NCBI GenBank assembly: GCA_028015205.1
Contig: CM051516.1
Span: forward strand, 27,642,593-27,706,592
Direction of reading: 5' to 3'
Source of the DNA: Mytilisepta virgata
Lineage: Eukaryota > Mollusca > Bivalvia > Mytilida > Mytilidae
DNA length: 64,000 bases
Part shown: piece after piece, positions 11,552-24,200 of the stretch
How the letters are laid out: each line of letters begins with the position of its first letter
Numbering within the stretch: position 1 is the stretch's first letter
Translations under genes and position numbers: made by a program
Notes under the pieces: generated by a model
Told to the model about the DNA's origin: nothing
The model's database searches: none
The model's input: the letters and a program-made list of their open reading frames with translations, nothing else

Positions 11552-13374
11552 TATAATATATATTTTAGATTTGTGAAATTACTTATTTTTCATACTTTCA
11601 TACTCTCTTTTCACTAAAGAATATTTTTCTGAGACATTTAACTTCGGAGGTAACGGTATTGTTTTCAATAGGTTATGCCAAACTCCTGTTGTTTTTAAAA
11701 AAAATAAAGAATGGTTGTAAGAATGAAGTCAGACATGCTTGTGATTATAATATAGTCAACTTTTTGTAAATAGAGATGAAATTAAATTTTAATTTTCATA
11801 TTAATTCAATAAAATCCATATAAATTTGGAAGACCATACATGTGTATGAATTTTTCCACATATTTGTATTTTTGCCTTGCCTTTTATCTAAAATAGAATA
11901 ATAAAAATTACTATATTCCCCTAATTCCATTATTTTTATTGACCATTTATAGACACTTTTACAGAAATTGTTTTATTGTTTAAAACATTAACATTATTTA
12001 CACATAAATAACATCAAATCATATGTTTTGCTGTAACTGTTCAGTAATGATACATTATTTTTTAAGTAAATTTTTTCCTTTAGAATGCGAGTATAATATA
12101 ACATGTTTTAGTTTATGTATCTGCATTTGATCACCTTTGTGTATACACTGCAGTTTTAAGCCCAAACGTAGCTTGTATTAATTGAATCTAAATCAGAATT
12201 CTAATATGATGTTCTTCAATCACTATGAGTCCAAATTCACCTTTGTAAATTTTTTATATTTTGGTGCCAACCTCCTGTTTTTGTATGGTTTATTAATGTA
12301 TTTGTCCAATTAGAATAGAAATAATTGATATGGCATAAATATATACTGATTTTACAACACGTTAGTCTTAATATTTTCATGTAAAATATTTGGGGAAAGG
12401 GTCAACCCTTTGTATAATCAATATAATTGCATGCCCTTGAAATATGTCTGAAACATATATTGACATAAGGGAGATAACTTGAGAACTTTTACTATTCAAC
12501 GGTCTCTAAATTCCTGTAAATAAGGACCAGAATCCTTTGTAGTAAGCTGTGCTAAAGAACAGTTATGATATATATATGCTACCATCTACACAGAAGTTAA
12601 TTTTTTGTAATTGTTTTTTTTATACTTTTTTATATTAATTTCATGATAGCGAGATCTGATTTAACAAAAATAGTATGTATAGAGGTAATTTGATTTATCC
12701 AAGATATTTGTTATTGTTTTATGGTTTTGTGATAGAAACAAAGAGTAGAAAAGAATAGAACTTAGATTTCTATAACCAGTTAAATCCACTTTGTCCAAAT
12801 GCCAGTGTTCAAATCAAAACATTGAAAATGTAAAATTTTATCTTAGATTTTTTTTGGAAGTTTAATATTTATTGTAGAAATATCAACAAAATAAATTAAT
12901 TTTTATGGATTTCAAGAAAATTAACAGATAAATCAATCAGGTTAATAAATAGAAATATTATGGGAAGAGAATCAATGAATTTTAATACAAAATGAACTAT
13001 ACATTTGGACAAGTTTGCTTTGCTTTGCTCAACACCTTCCAGTATTTATATTTTGTCTTTCTTAGAACCAGTTTTTCTATACATATCAAAATTAGATTAT
13101 AGGTCTACTGCAATATGTGCTACAAGATAGAGGCCAATCTTCAAATTATTTTAGAAGAGTGCTATTGTGTATTTAAGTTCATACGATATTTGTATTGAAT
13201 TTGATATAATTTTTTTTTTACTTAATTTATTTATCTTTTTGGGAGACATTTTTCAATAAGTGGTAGGATAGGGCATTTATTTGTTAATATGTTGGTTTTC
13301 TGATGACAGAAATATTGTTCACAAGCCAATACTATAAAGTAAATAAAGTTCTGGATATAAAGCCTTTATCTATT
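11552..13374. other. Intergenic AT-rich DNA, nothing recognised
   Basis: No exon, RNA gene or clear repeat family seen. Confidence 0.5.
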
Positions 13375-13544
13375 GTAAATTCGGAAATTATTGCGAAAAA
13401 TGCGACAGGGTTGTAATCGCAATAATTTAAACTCGCATTTTGGAATTTTTTATATGAATGAAGCGTGATTTTTCTCAATATCGCATTTTGTTCGAAGATG
13501 ACAAAACCGCAATAATAAATGCACGCAATAATTTCTGAATTTAC
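13375..13544. mobile_element. MITE with GTAAATTC inverted ends, ~170 bp
   Basis: Left end GTAAATTCGGAAATTATTGC; right end GCAATAATTTCTGAATTTAC is its near-perfect inverse. The short interior has further GCGA/TCGC inverted pieces. No coding capacity. Confidence 0.82.
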
Positions 13545-15303
13545 ATTATCAAGAAAATCAGTTCAAGGATAGGTCAAGTCATCAGAGTTCTAACAGTATA
13601 TTTTTTGTTTTGGTAAGAACCATGGTAGTTCAAGTGTATTTCAGAATGTCCTTGGTGTGTACCGGGTAATTGGTGTAGGTGGTTCATCTGAACTGCTTAG
13701 CTGCATTCAGCATTGTAGAAACGTGGATTTATTTCTTTAATTGAAGGTCATGGCAACAGAAAAAAATCTGTCGGTACATATGTTAGGGTGTTCAACTAAT
13801 GCCAGGCGGAGCTGTTTTTCCGGAATGTATTTAAAAACTGGGTTAAGAAATATCTATCACCTATCTATAGACGATTTGGGTACGAGATATAATGTTTGCA
13901 ATGGATGTTTCCGACCAGTTCTGCACCTGGCGTTAAGAGCCTACATATGTACTGTGATATTGAAGACAGGCTTTTGTTCACCAACCTGTTAGCACAAAGG
14001 TTTTGAGCTCATTCAGCTCCTCGTGAGATGTGCTGTGCTTCTGTCTTAATTGCATGGGTGAAGTTACATAGGTTTCCAAATTGGGAAAATATCCTCCTTT
14101 TGCTAAGGAATATATTGATGTAGGAAAAAATTACAAATATCCTGAAATCGGTCATATTTTGAAAGACTCATCCATTTAATAGATGATGGTTGCTGGTTTT
14201 CTTGCCCGAGATCAATGAAGTTTCACTTTTCTGTACTAATAAAAATTGGCTCTTACATTTATAGCCAAAGATTTGCAGTAAGTTGTGTAATATACCAATA
14301 GATTAGGGCTTAAATTTCCACAAAAAGGTTCAAAATTCATCAATCAACTGAAGTTATATTTTTTATTTACTACCAAAATTCCTTTTATGCATGTATTCAG
14401 TAGATTTGGTTTGCTTTGCTCAACACCTTTTTTTCAAATATTCACAACTTAAACTAGAATTGTGTGGTGATATAAACAGAAAATATTTAAGTCCAGTCTT
14501 GTCTATTTACTACTTTAAAATCAAAACTGTTTTCTGCTCTGTATTATATGTTGTTTGTTATCGAGACTGTGATATATGTGGTGTGTTGTCACCAGATCAG
14601 GAACATTTTTTAGCTGATTGCTTGAAATAGAAACTGTTGTAGAAAATAAATAAGTAAACTACAAAATTTGTTAATATAATAATTACAGCCAAAGTGGGTG
14701 ATGTGATTTGATGGATATCACACTCCTTATAACCTAAAATCTGTAGATTCCCAAACAGAGTAAGCCGTCGGCTGCTACAGAATGGCAAATTATCTATCCT
14801 ACACAACCCTTTCCCAGTGGCAAGTGAAAATCCGTCGCTCTTTGTTTTCTGTTCCAATCCCTTTCCTGAGGGACTTTGGTGTATTGTTGAACTGGTTCTT
14901 GTCCCCATGAAAACGTAACTTAAGTATCAACCCTCAGTCTTGTCCATCTGTCCAATTTTAGAATCCATGCAATTAGCTTTCGTGTTGTAAACATATACAG
15001 TCTCGAGGTGCCTTTAACAGTAATGTAATGGAGTCCAAATTTTCATTTTGTGAAATTTCCTACTGTTTTAACCTTTAAATTTTCATTTTGCAACCCTCTT
15101 TGAATATTTATTTTGCAAGATAAATATAATAGAGGTACAATGCTGCAAAATAATGGATGTATTTTGAAATAATTTACACAAGTTGTATTTGTATGCAAAT
15201 TATTTTGAATGATGTAACAACAATGTGTGATTTTATTTTAATCTAATTAAACTACAAAAAAATTCAACAATAAAAAGCCAATAATAGCACTGTTATAATA
15301 AAG
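13545..15303. other. Intergenic DNA, nothing assigned
   Basis: Contains open frames of 83-103 codons on both strands that lack splice context and recognisable motifs. I do not call them genes. Confidence 0.45.
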
Positions 15304-15893
15304 AAGATGGTATGATTTCAGCCATTATTTGTCCCCATCTGACATGAAAAATTCAAATTAAGATTTCATATTCAAGTTTGTATCATTTTTATCGTATAAT
15401 GATCAACTTTTCACAATCTATCAATCACTGCACACAATTCCTTCCCATGATGCAACTGATGAACATCTGCTAAACCTAAGATTTGAAGTAACAGTAGATT
15501 TTGGTCAAAACAACGAGAAACAGCCTTGCCCAAAAATATTTTTTTAATAAAATTTGTCTTCCATAAAGACAAATTTCAGTGAAATATCTTTTTTGGCAAG
15601 GCTGTTGCTCATATAATTTTTTTTTATTCAATTCAAAGGTTCAAAAAATGAGTGAAATTTGGTGTTGTTCACTTATTTCTTCACAATTAGCTATCTTTTA
15701 CAGCATATTGCTGCCATTACAGAAAAGTCTCGTCTTGAAAATTGTTTTCAACAAGACATGCGCTCCTTAAAATTCAACATTTTAACAGTACATTGTACTT
15801 AATGATAGCTGAGAGTACGTTTTTCATTACTTTTTGATTTTGGAATTCAAGGGGCCAAATATCAGGCCACATCATACCATGCCCTTTAGGTAA
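15304..15893 (+). mobile_element. Family R inverted-end element with central foldback, copy 1
   Basis: Left end GATGGTATGATTTCAGCC and right end ACATCATACCATGCCCTTT are inverted. A central foldback pairs AACAGCCTTGCC with GGCAAGGCTGTT (about 15500-15608), inside which AAATTTGTCTTC meets AAGACAAATTT. A second copy lies inverted at 61727-62590. Confidence 0.75.
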
Positions 15894-17766
15894 CAATCAG
15901 TTTTGTAGTGTATTTTAAAAACTTAATAAAAGAAAAATTCAAAACAACACATATAAAAATCTGGTCATGAATAAATGGTAATAATTTTGTATCAAGTTAA
16001 AAACAATCTTGTATATGAAAGATAAAAGACAATTTCTAAAACTTTTTACAAGAATCACAATCTGTTATCAAATTTTGTTTCTAAAAGAAAGAAGGTAAAA
16101 AATAAATAATTAGTTTATGATTTTGAACAAGCTTTTTCAGAAAAATAAAAAATAACAAGTGCTTTATTAATTTTTTCAAATGTAAAAAAATGACATGAAA
16201 ATAAATAAAGCCACCTAAAATAAATTCTCTGGTTCTCAGACAATTGATTTTACAAAAATGGCTAGGTAGGTAGGGAATTTACTTTTTCAGCTTTATTTCC
16301 TGTCAATGGAGGCAAGGAGTTTTTTAGTTCAGGTGTTTATTTTGGTGACATACAAATCTACTTTGAATCCATTCACTTCTGTGACATTATAATTATACAA
16401 ACGGGTTATCTGCTTTCAATTCCTCGAATTTCTCCTGCAAACAACTCTTCTGCAGAGCTGTTCCACTGTAATTGTAGACTGTACAGGCAGTGTTGTCCAT
16501 GGAATGACTAGTTTGCAGCGACTATTCAAGTCAAAGTCACTGCCATGATCATCAGCGATTTATTTACTTTCGTTTTACTTTATCAATGTCACAACACTTG
16601 CAAAATGAGTCTGGGTCGACAGAACAGGCAGATGCTCAAAAAATACTTTTGGCGCAAAATTTCTAATTTGAATTTTACGGGAAAATCTGGTAAGCAATCT
16701 TTTTGCGGAAATAAAAAACTCATTCCATCAGCAACCATCTAAGTGGGGAGTCGTGTCTGAGTTTAGATGGCCTTAACCTGTAAATTTTTTCTTTGTGTTA
16801 CTTTTGTTCTTATAAATATAACTGTCTTAATTTAAGATATTGAATACATTTTCATAACAATATTTGTTCTGACAGTAAAAACAAGCAAAAAACATATTAT
16901 AGTAATTATCACATCTAATAATTCAAAGGAGACAAAAATAACAAAAAGCTTTCAAAAAATTACATAATATCTGTATTACACAACATCATTTAATTCCTGT
17001 GACATTTCCAAGATTTTGGAAACAAACCTAGCCTTTTCCAACATCACAATGTAATATTTCATGGATGATTTTTTTCAATTTTTTAGCAGAATTCTGATTT
17101 TGGCAGTCCTTATTTCTCCATTAAACATATTAAATTATTTATTATAGGTAGGAAAATAGGATTCAAGTCCGCAATTTCTACTTATTTTTTTAGGTCTTCA
17201 AAAATCATCCCTGAATATTTGACATGAAAAACAACCAGACTAAAAATGGAAATAGAAAATCTGCTTATTCAGAAAATTATATAACTACAAGGAAAGGTGC
17301 AATACTTTAATGCTTTTATTGATAACCAAAACCCCCTAAAAATCGAATGTGGGACTCGTGGTAATCATTATATGCAGCTATATGAGAATAATAAACACCC
17401 AACAAAACGTGTAGATTGGATTTGTTAATAAGGACAACATTCTACATAAAATAAACCTGCCTAACATAAACAGAGGAGTTTGGTTTATTGTCATGATAAA
17501 AATAAATAATTATTTTATAAAGTAATGAAGACTTCAATGTACTTAACATAAACAAATACTGAAATGAGATAATACTGGTGATAAACATGTATCACATGGC
17601 TAGATTCAGAAATCAACAAAAGTGTAAATAATAAGTGAAAACAAAAATTAATGGGACTAAATAATATGATTGCACTAACAACTGAAACTTCAAACAAAAC
17701 AATCAATCCATGCAAATATTTAACAAAAAAGGAATTTAAAAAACATGGCAATAAAAACAATAAAAC
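15894..17766. other. Intergenic AT-rich DNA, nothing recognised
   Basis: Lies between repeat R and the 3' end of the RNF213-like gene. Rich in A/T runs, with no supported feature. Confidence 0.45.
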
Positions 17767-17772
17767 TTTATT
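17767..17772 (-). promoter_or_regulatory. Candidate polyadenylation signal for the RNF213-like gene
   Basis: Minus-strand AATAAA about 316 nt downstream of the stop. The 3' UTR is very AT-rich, so chance matches are likely. Confidence 0.35.
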
Positions 17773-18087
17773 GAATTTTAAAATTAATGATCATGCATTC
17801 AAAACAAGATTTCAAAAGGTGCAAAGCATTTAAAAAAGTTAAAAACTTATTGCAAAAAGTTCTACAAAATATAAATTCCTTTCAAAAACCAATATTATAA
17901 ACATCACAGCTTTATGTCAAATTAGATTGGTCCTCAGTTACATAACTAGAATTTAATTAAAGAACAATTGTATAAAAGGTTACATAAAAAATTAAATAAT
18001 TTTGCTGTTAATGTAATAAATATATAATTTTTCATTAACATAATCATTCTTCAAATGTCAATAACAAAAATAAATGTTAGTATCATT

Positions 18088-18274
18088 TTACATCTCTGCC
18101 TTTTTCTCCTCAAACATTTCATTTACTACAATCCAAGTCTCCACTGCATGGGAACATAACAGTTTCTGTTCATTACTGGGGAGAAGTTCTAAAATCTTAT
18201 TCAGCCATTCTGGTGTAGGAATTTCAGTGCTGTAGGGGGTGTCATACAGGTATCCTGAAACTGCTTCCTTTAAT
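18088..18274 (-). CDS. RNF213: RNF213-like terminal exon 22 with stop
   Basis: Acceptor TTGTTTCTAG. It encodes ELKEAVSGYLYDTPYSTEIP and ends NEMFEEKKAEM then TAA (18088-18090). It aligns with human SLRDTLVSYM and the C-terminal SVWKTAAVLKW. A minus-strand AATAAA lies at 17767-17772, about 316 nt after the stop, a candidate polyadenylation signal. Confidence 0.92.
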
Positions 18275-21200
18275 CTAGAAACAAAAGATTCAAGATTAAA
18301 ATTTTAGTTTATTCAAGAAATAATTGTTGATGGAAGCATTTTCTTCCAGTCCAGAATCAAGAATGACAGGAAAAATTTGAAGAAAAAGAGTCATATAAGT
18401 TATATCTACAAACTATAATGGTAAACTCTCCAACAGAATATGGGTTGAAAGATGAGACAGAACTGTTACTACAGGAAAAGCAATACCCCTAAATGTTACA
18501 TAAGGTTTATGAAAACTAAAGGCATTGTAAAAAAGCTCATAAAATAATACCCCCCACTCCAAAATATGTTTCTCCAGTCAATTTATCTTTATATGGTGGA
18601 TTTACCTTGTGTAAAGTTTCATTCAAATCCACAGACCTGACTGATAACTGTGTAAAGAATGGAAAAGGCAGCCATTTTACAAAAATAAATAAAAAATAAA
18701 AAATAAAATAAAATAAAAATAATAATAATAAAAAAAAGAATTCATGAACATATAGTTTGATCACTTTTTGAACTTACTCAAGTTTTGACATATCAACATA
18801 TTCCTCATCTTTCTGTGGTATATCTATTGCAAGTATAATGCATTCGAACAAAACCTCCACAAGACTATTCAGCTGCTCCAATTGAAGGTTACCCAGAATA
18901 TCTTGTAAGACTTCAATTTGTTCTTCTGACAGCTTCAGTTTGAATGCCGATGACACACCATGAAAGGAGTCCTTTAATAATAAATTATAAGTTAGCAATG
19001 TAATTTAACCTGAACAAAAATGTTCAGAAGTCAAAATATGTCTATATTTCTATAAACCCTAAAACAAATCTTCTGATATCAATAGTGTTGCAACCCATGC
19101 AGCTGAATGCTGCCCAGATTGTCAAATCTTGGGATATTTTGGCCTATTTAAAATTTAATTGTGTTAAGTAGTATAAAAATAACTTGTACAATATCATTTT
19201 TTATGGACCAATTAAAGCAATATTGCTCATAGACATTACCATCCCAAGTACATATAGTTTCAAAGAAGAATTAAGATTTTTAAACATAAATTTGCCGACT
19301 TCTCAATTTTTAGTAACAATGGACATACAACTGTATTGTTCAAAGCTCCAGAACCTTAGAAATAAATCTTATACGGGACTACCTAAGGCCAATTGCATCA
19401 AAGCTTGGTTTCAAAACATATTTCTTAAAAATTTTTGTTGTTGTTTTTGATTTGTCTAGTAATGTCGGCCATATTGGCCATAGATTTGGAACACCAGTCT
19501 ATTTGACATAACACCTAATTAAGGTCCATTCTATCAACCTTTGGTATCAATTTCTCCTGTTGTTGAGAGGATTTTTAGACAATTTTTTTTTATAAATGGC
19601 AGCCATATTGGTCAGAAGTCCCAGTCCCCACTTATGGACCATTCCATCAAATTTTGGTATCAATTGCCCCAGTTGTTTCTCTGAACTGGAAAGTAAAGTG
19701 ATAAGACCTCAGTTTGAGGGATGTGACAGTGGTTCTTATTACAAAAAGACCAGAAAATTCAAAGGTTTAGTTTATCTCAAAATAAGTATACAAAGGAACC
19801 TTGATCATGGAATCTGTAAACCTTGAACATTATTGGGATCGTAAATCTTTTCAGCAGAAAGTTACAAATTACAGCAAATTACACTGTAAAAGAATTATAC
19901 CTCTTCACATTTCTCTAAGCGTTGATTTTTCTCCAAGGCCAAAGCTATCCATAATGACTGAACATGCTTACACTTACAAAACTGTTGTGCCTGCAAAAGA
20001 ATAAAGATATCATTCCTACAGAACAAATATATTTCCATGCAGATTTATTCTTTTAATTCATCTCAATTAGTACTTTCAGTAGTATGTCAAGTGATTTTCT
20101 CTTTTACAGCTGTTGATGTAACAGATACTTTATTTGGTTGTGGAAAATACGCAGTTATAGATAATACACACCCCTTTTCAGGCTATAAAATCGAGGGAAA
20201 AAACTTAGTTCTACCAGATAATACGCAGGGACTTTTTGGCAACAAAGTCAAAGCTGTGATCGTCAGGAGATCTTTGTATAACTATACAATACGCATGGAT
20301 ATTTCGGAAACAAAATCCTAATTGTTATCGTCATGAGCTTGGTGTTTTTCGTCATTTTCGGGAGAAAAAAATTGAATCCATTAGAAACAAGAGGCTCTCA
20401 AGAGCCTGAATCGCTCACCTGGCAAACAATGACTATAAACTAAATTAATATATTAATGTTTTTTTGTAAATTAAACTGAGTATTTAAGGTCACATAAAAT
20501 GAAAATACTTTCAAAAGCCTTTCAAGAACCTCTGGAAAGAAATGGGCATGAGTTCTCCCTATGCTTGATTAAGATACAGTCATGGTCAATCTGATGATTC
20601 ACAATACAAAATACAAGCTTTAATTCATCTTCAAATACAAGTATAAATCTTTTGGTCTATATGTTGTCTTCGTTTTTAAAATGTTTGAAAGAAGTTATGT
20701 AAAAATTGTGGGTTAAGGCTTTTTATTGTACTAGAAAAGGAAATATTGCAGGAACAATCATGCTAAGTTTCATCCAAATCCCCCTAGTAGTTTCAGAGGA
20801 GAAGATGTTTGAAAAATTGTTAACAACGATGATGACAGACACCAAGTGATTGCAATTAAAAGCTCACATATTATGAAGTTTAATCATTGTTATACAACAT
20901 TCTCATCATCACCATTCACTAAGGATACCATGTTTACTTTAAAAACCAAATATTGTTGAAATCCGAGCAAGTGTAAATAAAATGCTCCGCTGGGCGCAGC
21001 TAGATACGACCGCAGATGTCGAACCCTGAATAGTTGGGGCAATTATGAACACAACATTCAAGCTTGATACAATACTGAATTTGGATTGTGAATAAATATT
21101 TGACACAGCATAGGTTTCTGACACAGAATGAATGTTGTCTAAGAACTTAAAATTTTTTTAATTTACCTATTCAAACCATATCAGTATTATTTGTTTTTAT

Positions 21201-24200
21201 ATATAAATCAGAAATAACCAATTTAAAATTTAAAATTGGGCACACATATCAATTTCTTGCTATTGTGCAATACTGTGCAATTGAAGATTTCTTGCTATTG
21301 TGCAATACTGTGCAATTGAAAATTTCTTCAAATATTTGACACATAATAGGTTTCTGACACAGAATAACTGAAATCAAAGAACTTAGAATTGGTCATATGA
21401 TTTCAATTTATATTCAATTTTTTGCTTCTTGTGCAATACAATATGCTGTGGAGAATTGCCCCCCCCCCCAAAAAAAAAAAATAATAATTTACCCCTTTTT
21501 TTTAGCTTTTGTGCAATACACTATGAAGTTGCACATTGACCCCCCCTCCTCCCAAAAAAAAAAACAAAAAACAATAAAATTCATTGTAACCCCCCCCCCC
21601 CTTTTTTTTGCTAAAAAAATTTGAAATTTTCTTTTTAATTTATGAAATATGAAATGAGAAAAAAATTACCCCCTCCCCAATTTCTCATTTACCCCCCCCT
21701 CTAAAATTTGTTTTCAACCCCCCCCCCATTTCTTTATACTTTGCAACCATAACAGCCCATTTAAATACACCATAACATATTAAAATAGATAATGACATCA
21801 TAGTCATGGAATTTGTTAATAATAAGGTTTTGATAACAGGGCACACATATCAATTTCTTGCTATTGCACAATACTGTGCAATTGAAAATTTCTTCAAATA
21901 TTTGACACATAATAGGTTTCTGACACAGAATAACTGAAATAAAGAACTTAGAATTGGTCATATGATTTGAATTTATATTCAATTTTTTGCTTCTTGTGCA
22001 ATACAATATGCTGTGGAGAATTGCCCCCCCCCAAAAAAAATTTACCCCTTTTTTAGCTTTAATTTTGGACCCCGATTTGGACCAACTTGAAAACTGGGCC
22101 CATAATAAAAAAAACTAAGTACATGTTGAGATTCAGCATATCAAAGAACCCCAAGAATTCAATTTTTGTTAAAATCAAACTAAGTTTAATTTTGGACCCT
22201 TTGGACCTTAATGTAGACCAATTTGAAAATGGGACCAAAAATTAAGAATCTAAATGCACGGTTAGATTCGGCATATCAAAGAACCCCAATAGTTCAATTT
22301 TCGATGAAATCAAACAAAGTTTAATTTTGGACCCCGATTTGGACCAACTTGAAAACTGGGCCCATAATAAAACAAGAGGCTCACCAGAGCCTGTATTGCT
22401 CACCTGGAGTCTGGTTTTAATTGGACAATTAATCAACTATTTGACCAAGTTAGTTGCAATTGGTTCAATTGTTCAGGGAAAATTTGTTGAATATTTATTT
22501 TTCATAAGGTTTAATGTTAAAATATGTTCCCTGATGGTGGTAGTCCTGGCAGAAAGTTGATAAAATTGACCAGGAATAAGGGTGAACCTTAAATAAATGT
22601 AACAGAACTCGACCTCAAATTACACAAACCAATAACTCCTAAATAGAATTTGGGATTCCCTTCAAAATTTCAGGTTAGGTAGATCTCAACATGGCAAACA
22701 TTTTTCAATTTACATTTCACTTCTATCTCAAATACTTTTGGAGATAAATGCAAAAATGTTAAAATTTTGAAAATTTGACAAAAAAAGGGCAATAACTCCT
22801 AAATGGGTTTTGGGATTCCCTTCAAAATTTCAGGGTATGTAGATCTCAACATGGCAAACATTTTTCAAATTTACATATCACTTCTATCTCAAATAGTTTT
22901 GGGGATAAATGACGAAAAATGTTAAATTTTCAAAATTTGACGAATAAAGGGCAATAACTCCTAAATGGGTTTTAGCATTTCTTTCGAAATTTCAGGTTAG
23001 GTAGATCTTGTCATGCTGATCAATTTTACCCCATGTCAGATTTTTGATATCTGTAACGGTTTTTAAGTTATAAGCCAATAAAATGCTCCGCTGGGCGCAG
23101 CTAGATACGACCGCAGATGTCGAACCCTGAATAGTTGGGGCAATTATGAACACAACATTCAAGCTTGATACAATACTGAATTTGGATTGTGAATAAATAT
23201 TTGACACAGCATAGGTTTCTGACACAGAATGAATGTTGTCTAAGAACTTAAAAATTTTTAATTTACCTATTCAAACCATATCAGTATTTTTTGTTTTTAT
23301 ATATAAATCAGAAATAACCAATTTAAAATTGGGCACACATATCAATTTCTTGCTATTGCGCAATACTGTGCAATTGAAAATTTCTTCAAATATTTGACAC
23401 ATAATAGGTTTCTGACACAGAATAACTGAAACCAAAGAACTTAGAATTGGTCATATGATTTCAATTTATATTCAATTTTTTGCTTCTTGTGCAATACAAT
23501 ATGCTGTGGAGAATTGCCCCCCCCCCCCCCCCCCCAAAAAAAAAAAAAAAAATTTACCCCTTTTTTAGCTTTTGTGCAATACACTATGAAGTTGCACATT
23601 GACTCCCCCTCCCAAAAAAAAAAAACAACAAAAAACAATAAAATTTATTGTAACCCCCCCCTTTTTTGCTAAAAAAAATTTGAAATTTCCTTTTTAATTT
23701 ATGAATTATGAAATGAGAAAAAAATTGCCCCCTCCCCAATTTCTCATTCCCCCCCCCCTAAATTTTGTTTTCACCCCCCCCCCCCCCATTTCTCTTGATA
23801 CTTTGCAACCATAACAGCCCATTTAAATACACCATAACGTATTAAAATAGAAAATGACATCATAGTCATGGATGGCAAATTTTAAATATGCATAATTTAA
23901 AAGCAGTTTAGATGAGATAAACAAAAAAGCTTCATCAGCACATATTCAAAATTTGAGATAAAAAAAAGAGTTATCCCTCTTTGTACATATTTTTATAATC
24001 ATGTTGTCATATTTGCTCTAAGTCATATTTAATTGTTAGCAGTAGTATGTATGTTAGTATCATATAATTTTAAAATTTCTGATTTGTAAGTTTATTCAAT
24101 ATATATGTTTGGATTGAAGTCATTGTTGGGTGTTACTGAAGTTATCCTTTAATTGTAATGTAAATAATGTAAATTGGTTTAAATTATACTGATTCTTGCT

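Noticed and set aside
14597..14908. 103-codon minus-strand open frame
   Set aside because: No recognisable domain, no exon-like neighbours or matching splice phases, and it lies between the two convergent genes. Could be a decayed fragment; not enough evidence.
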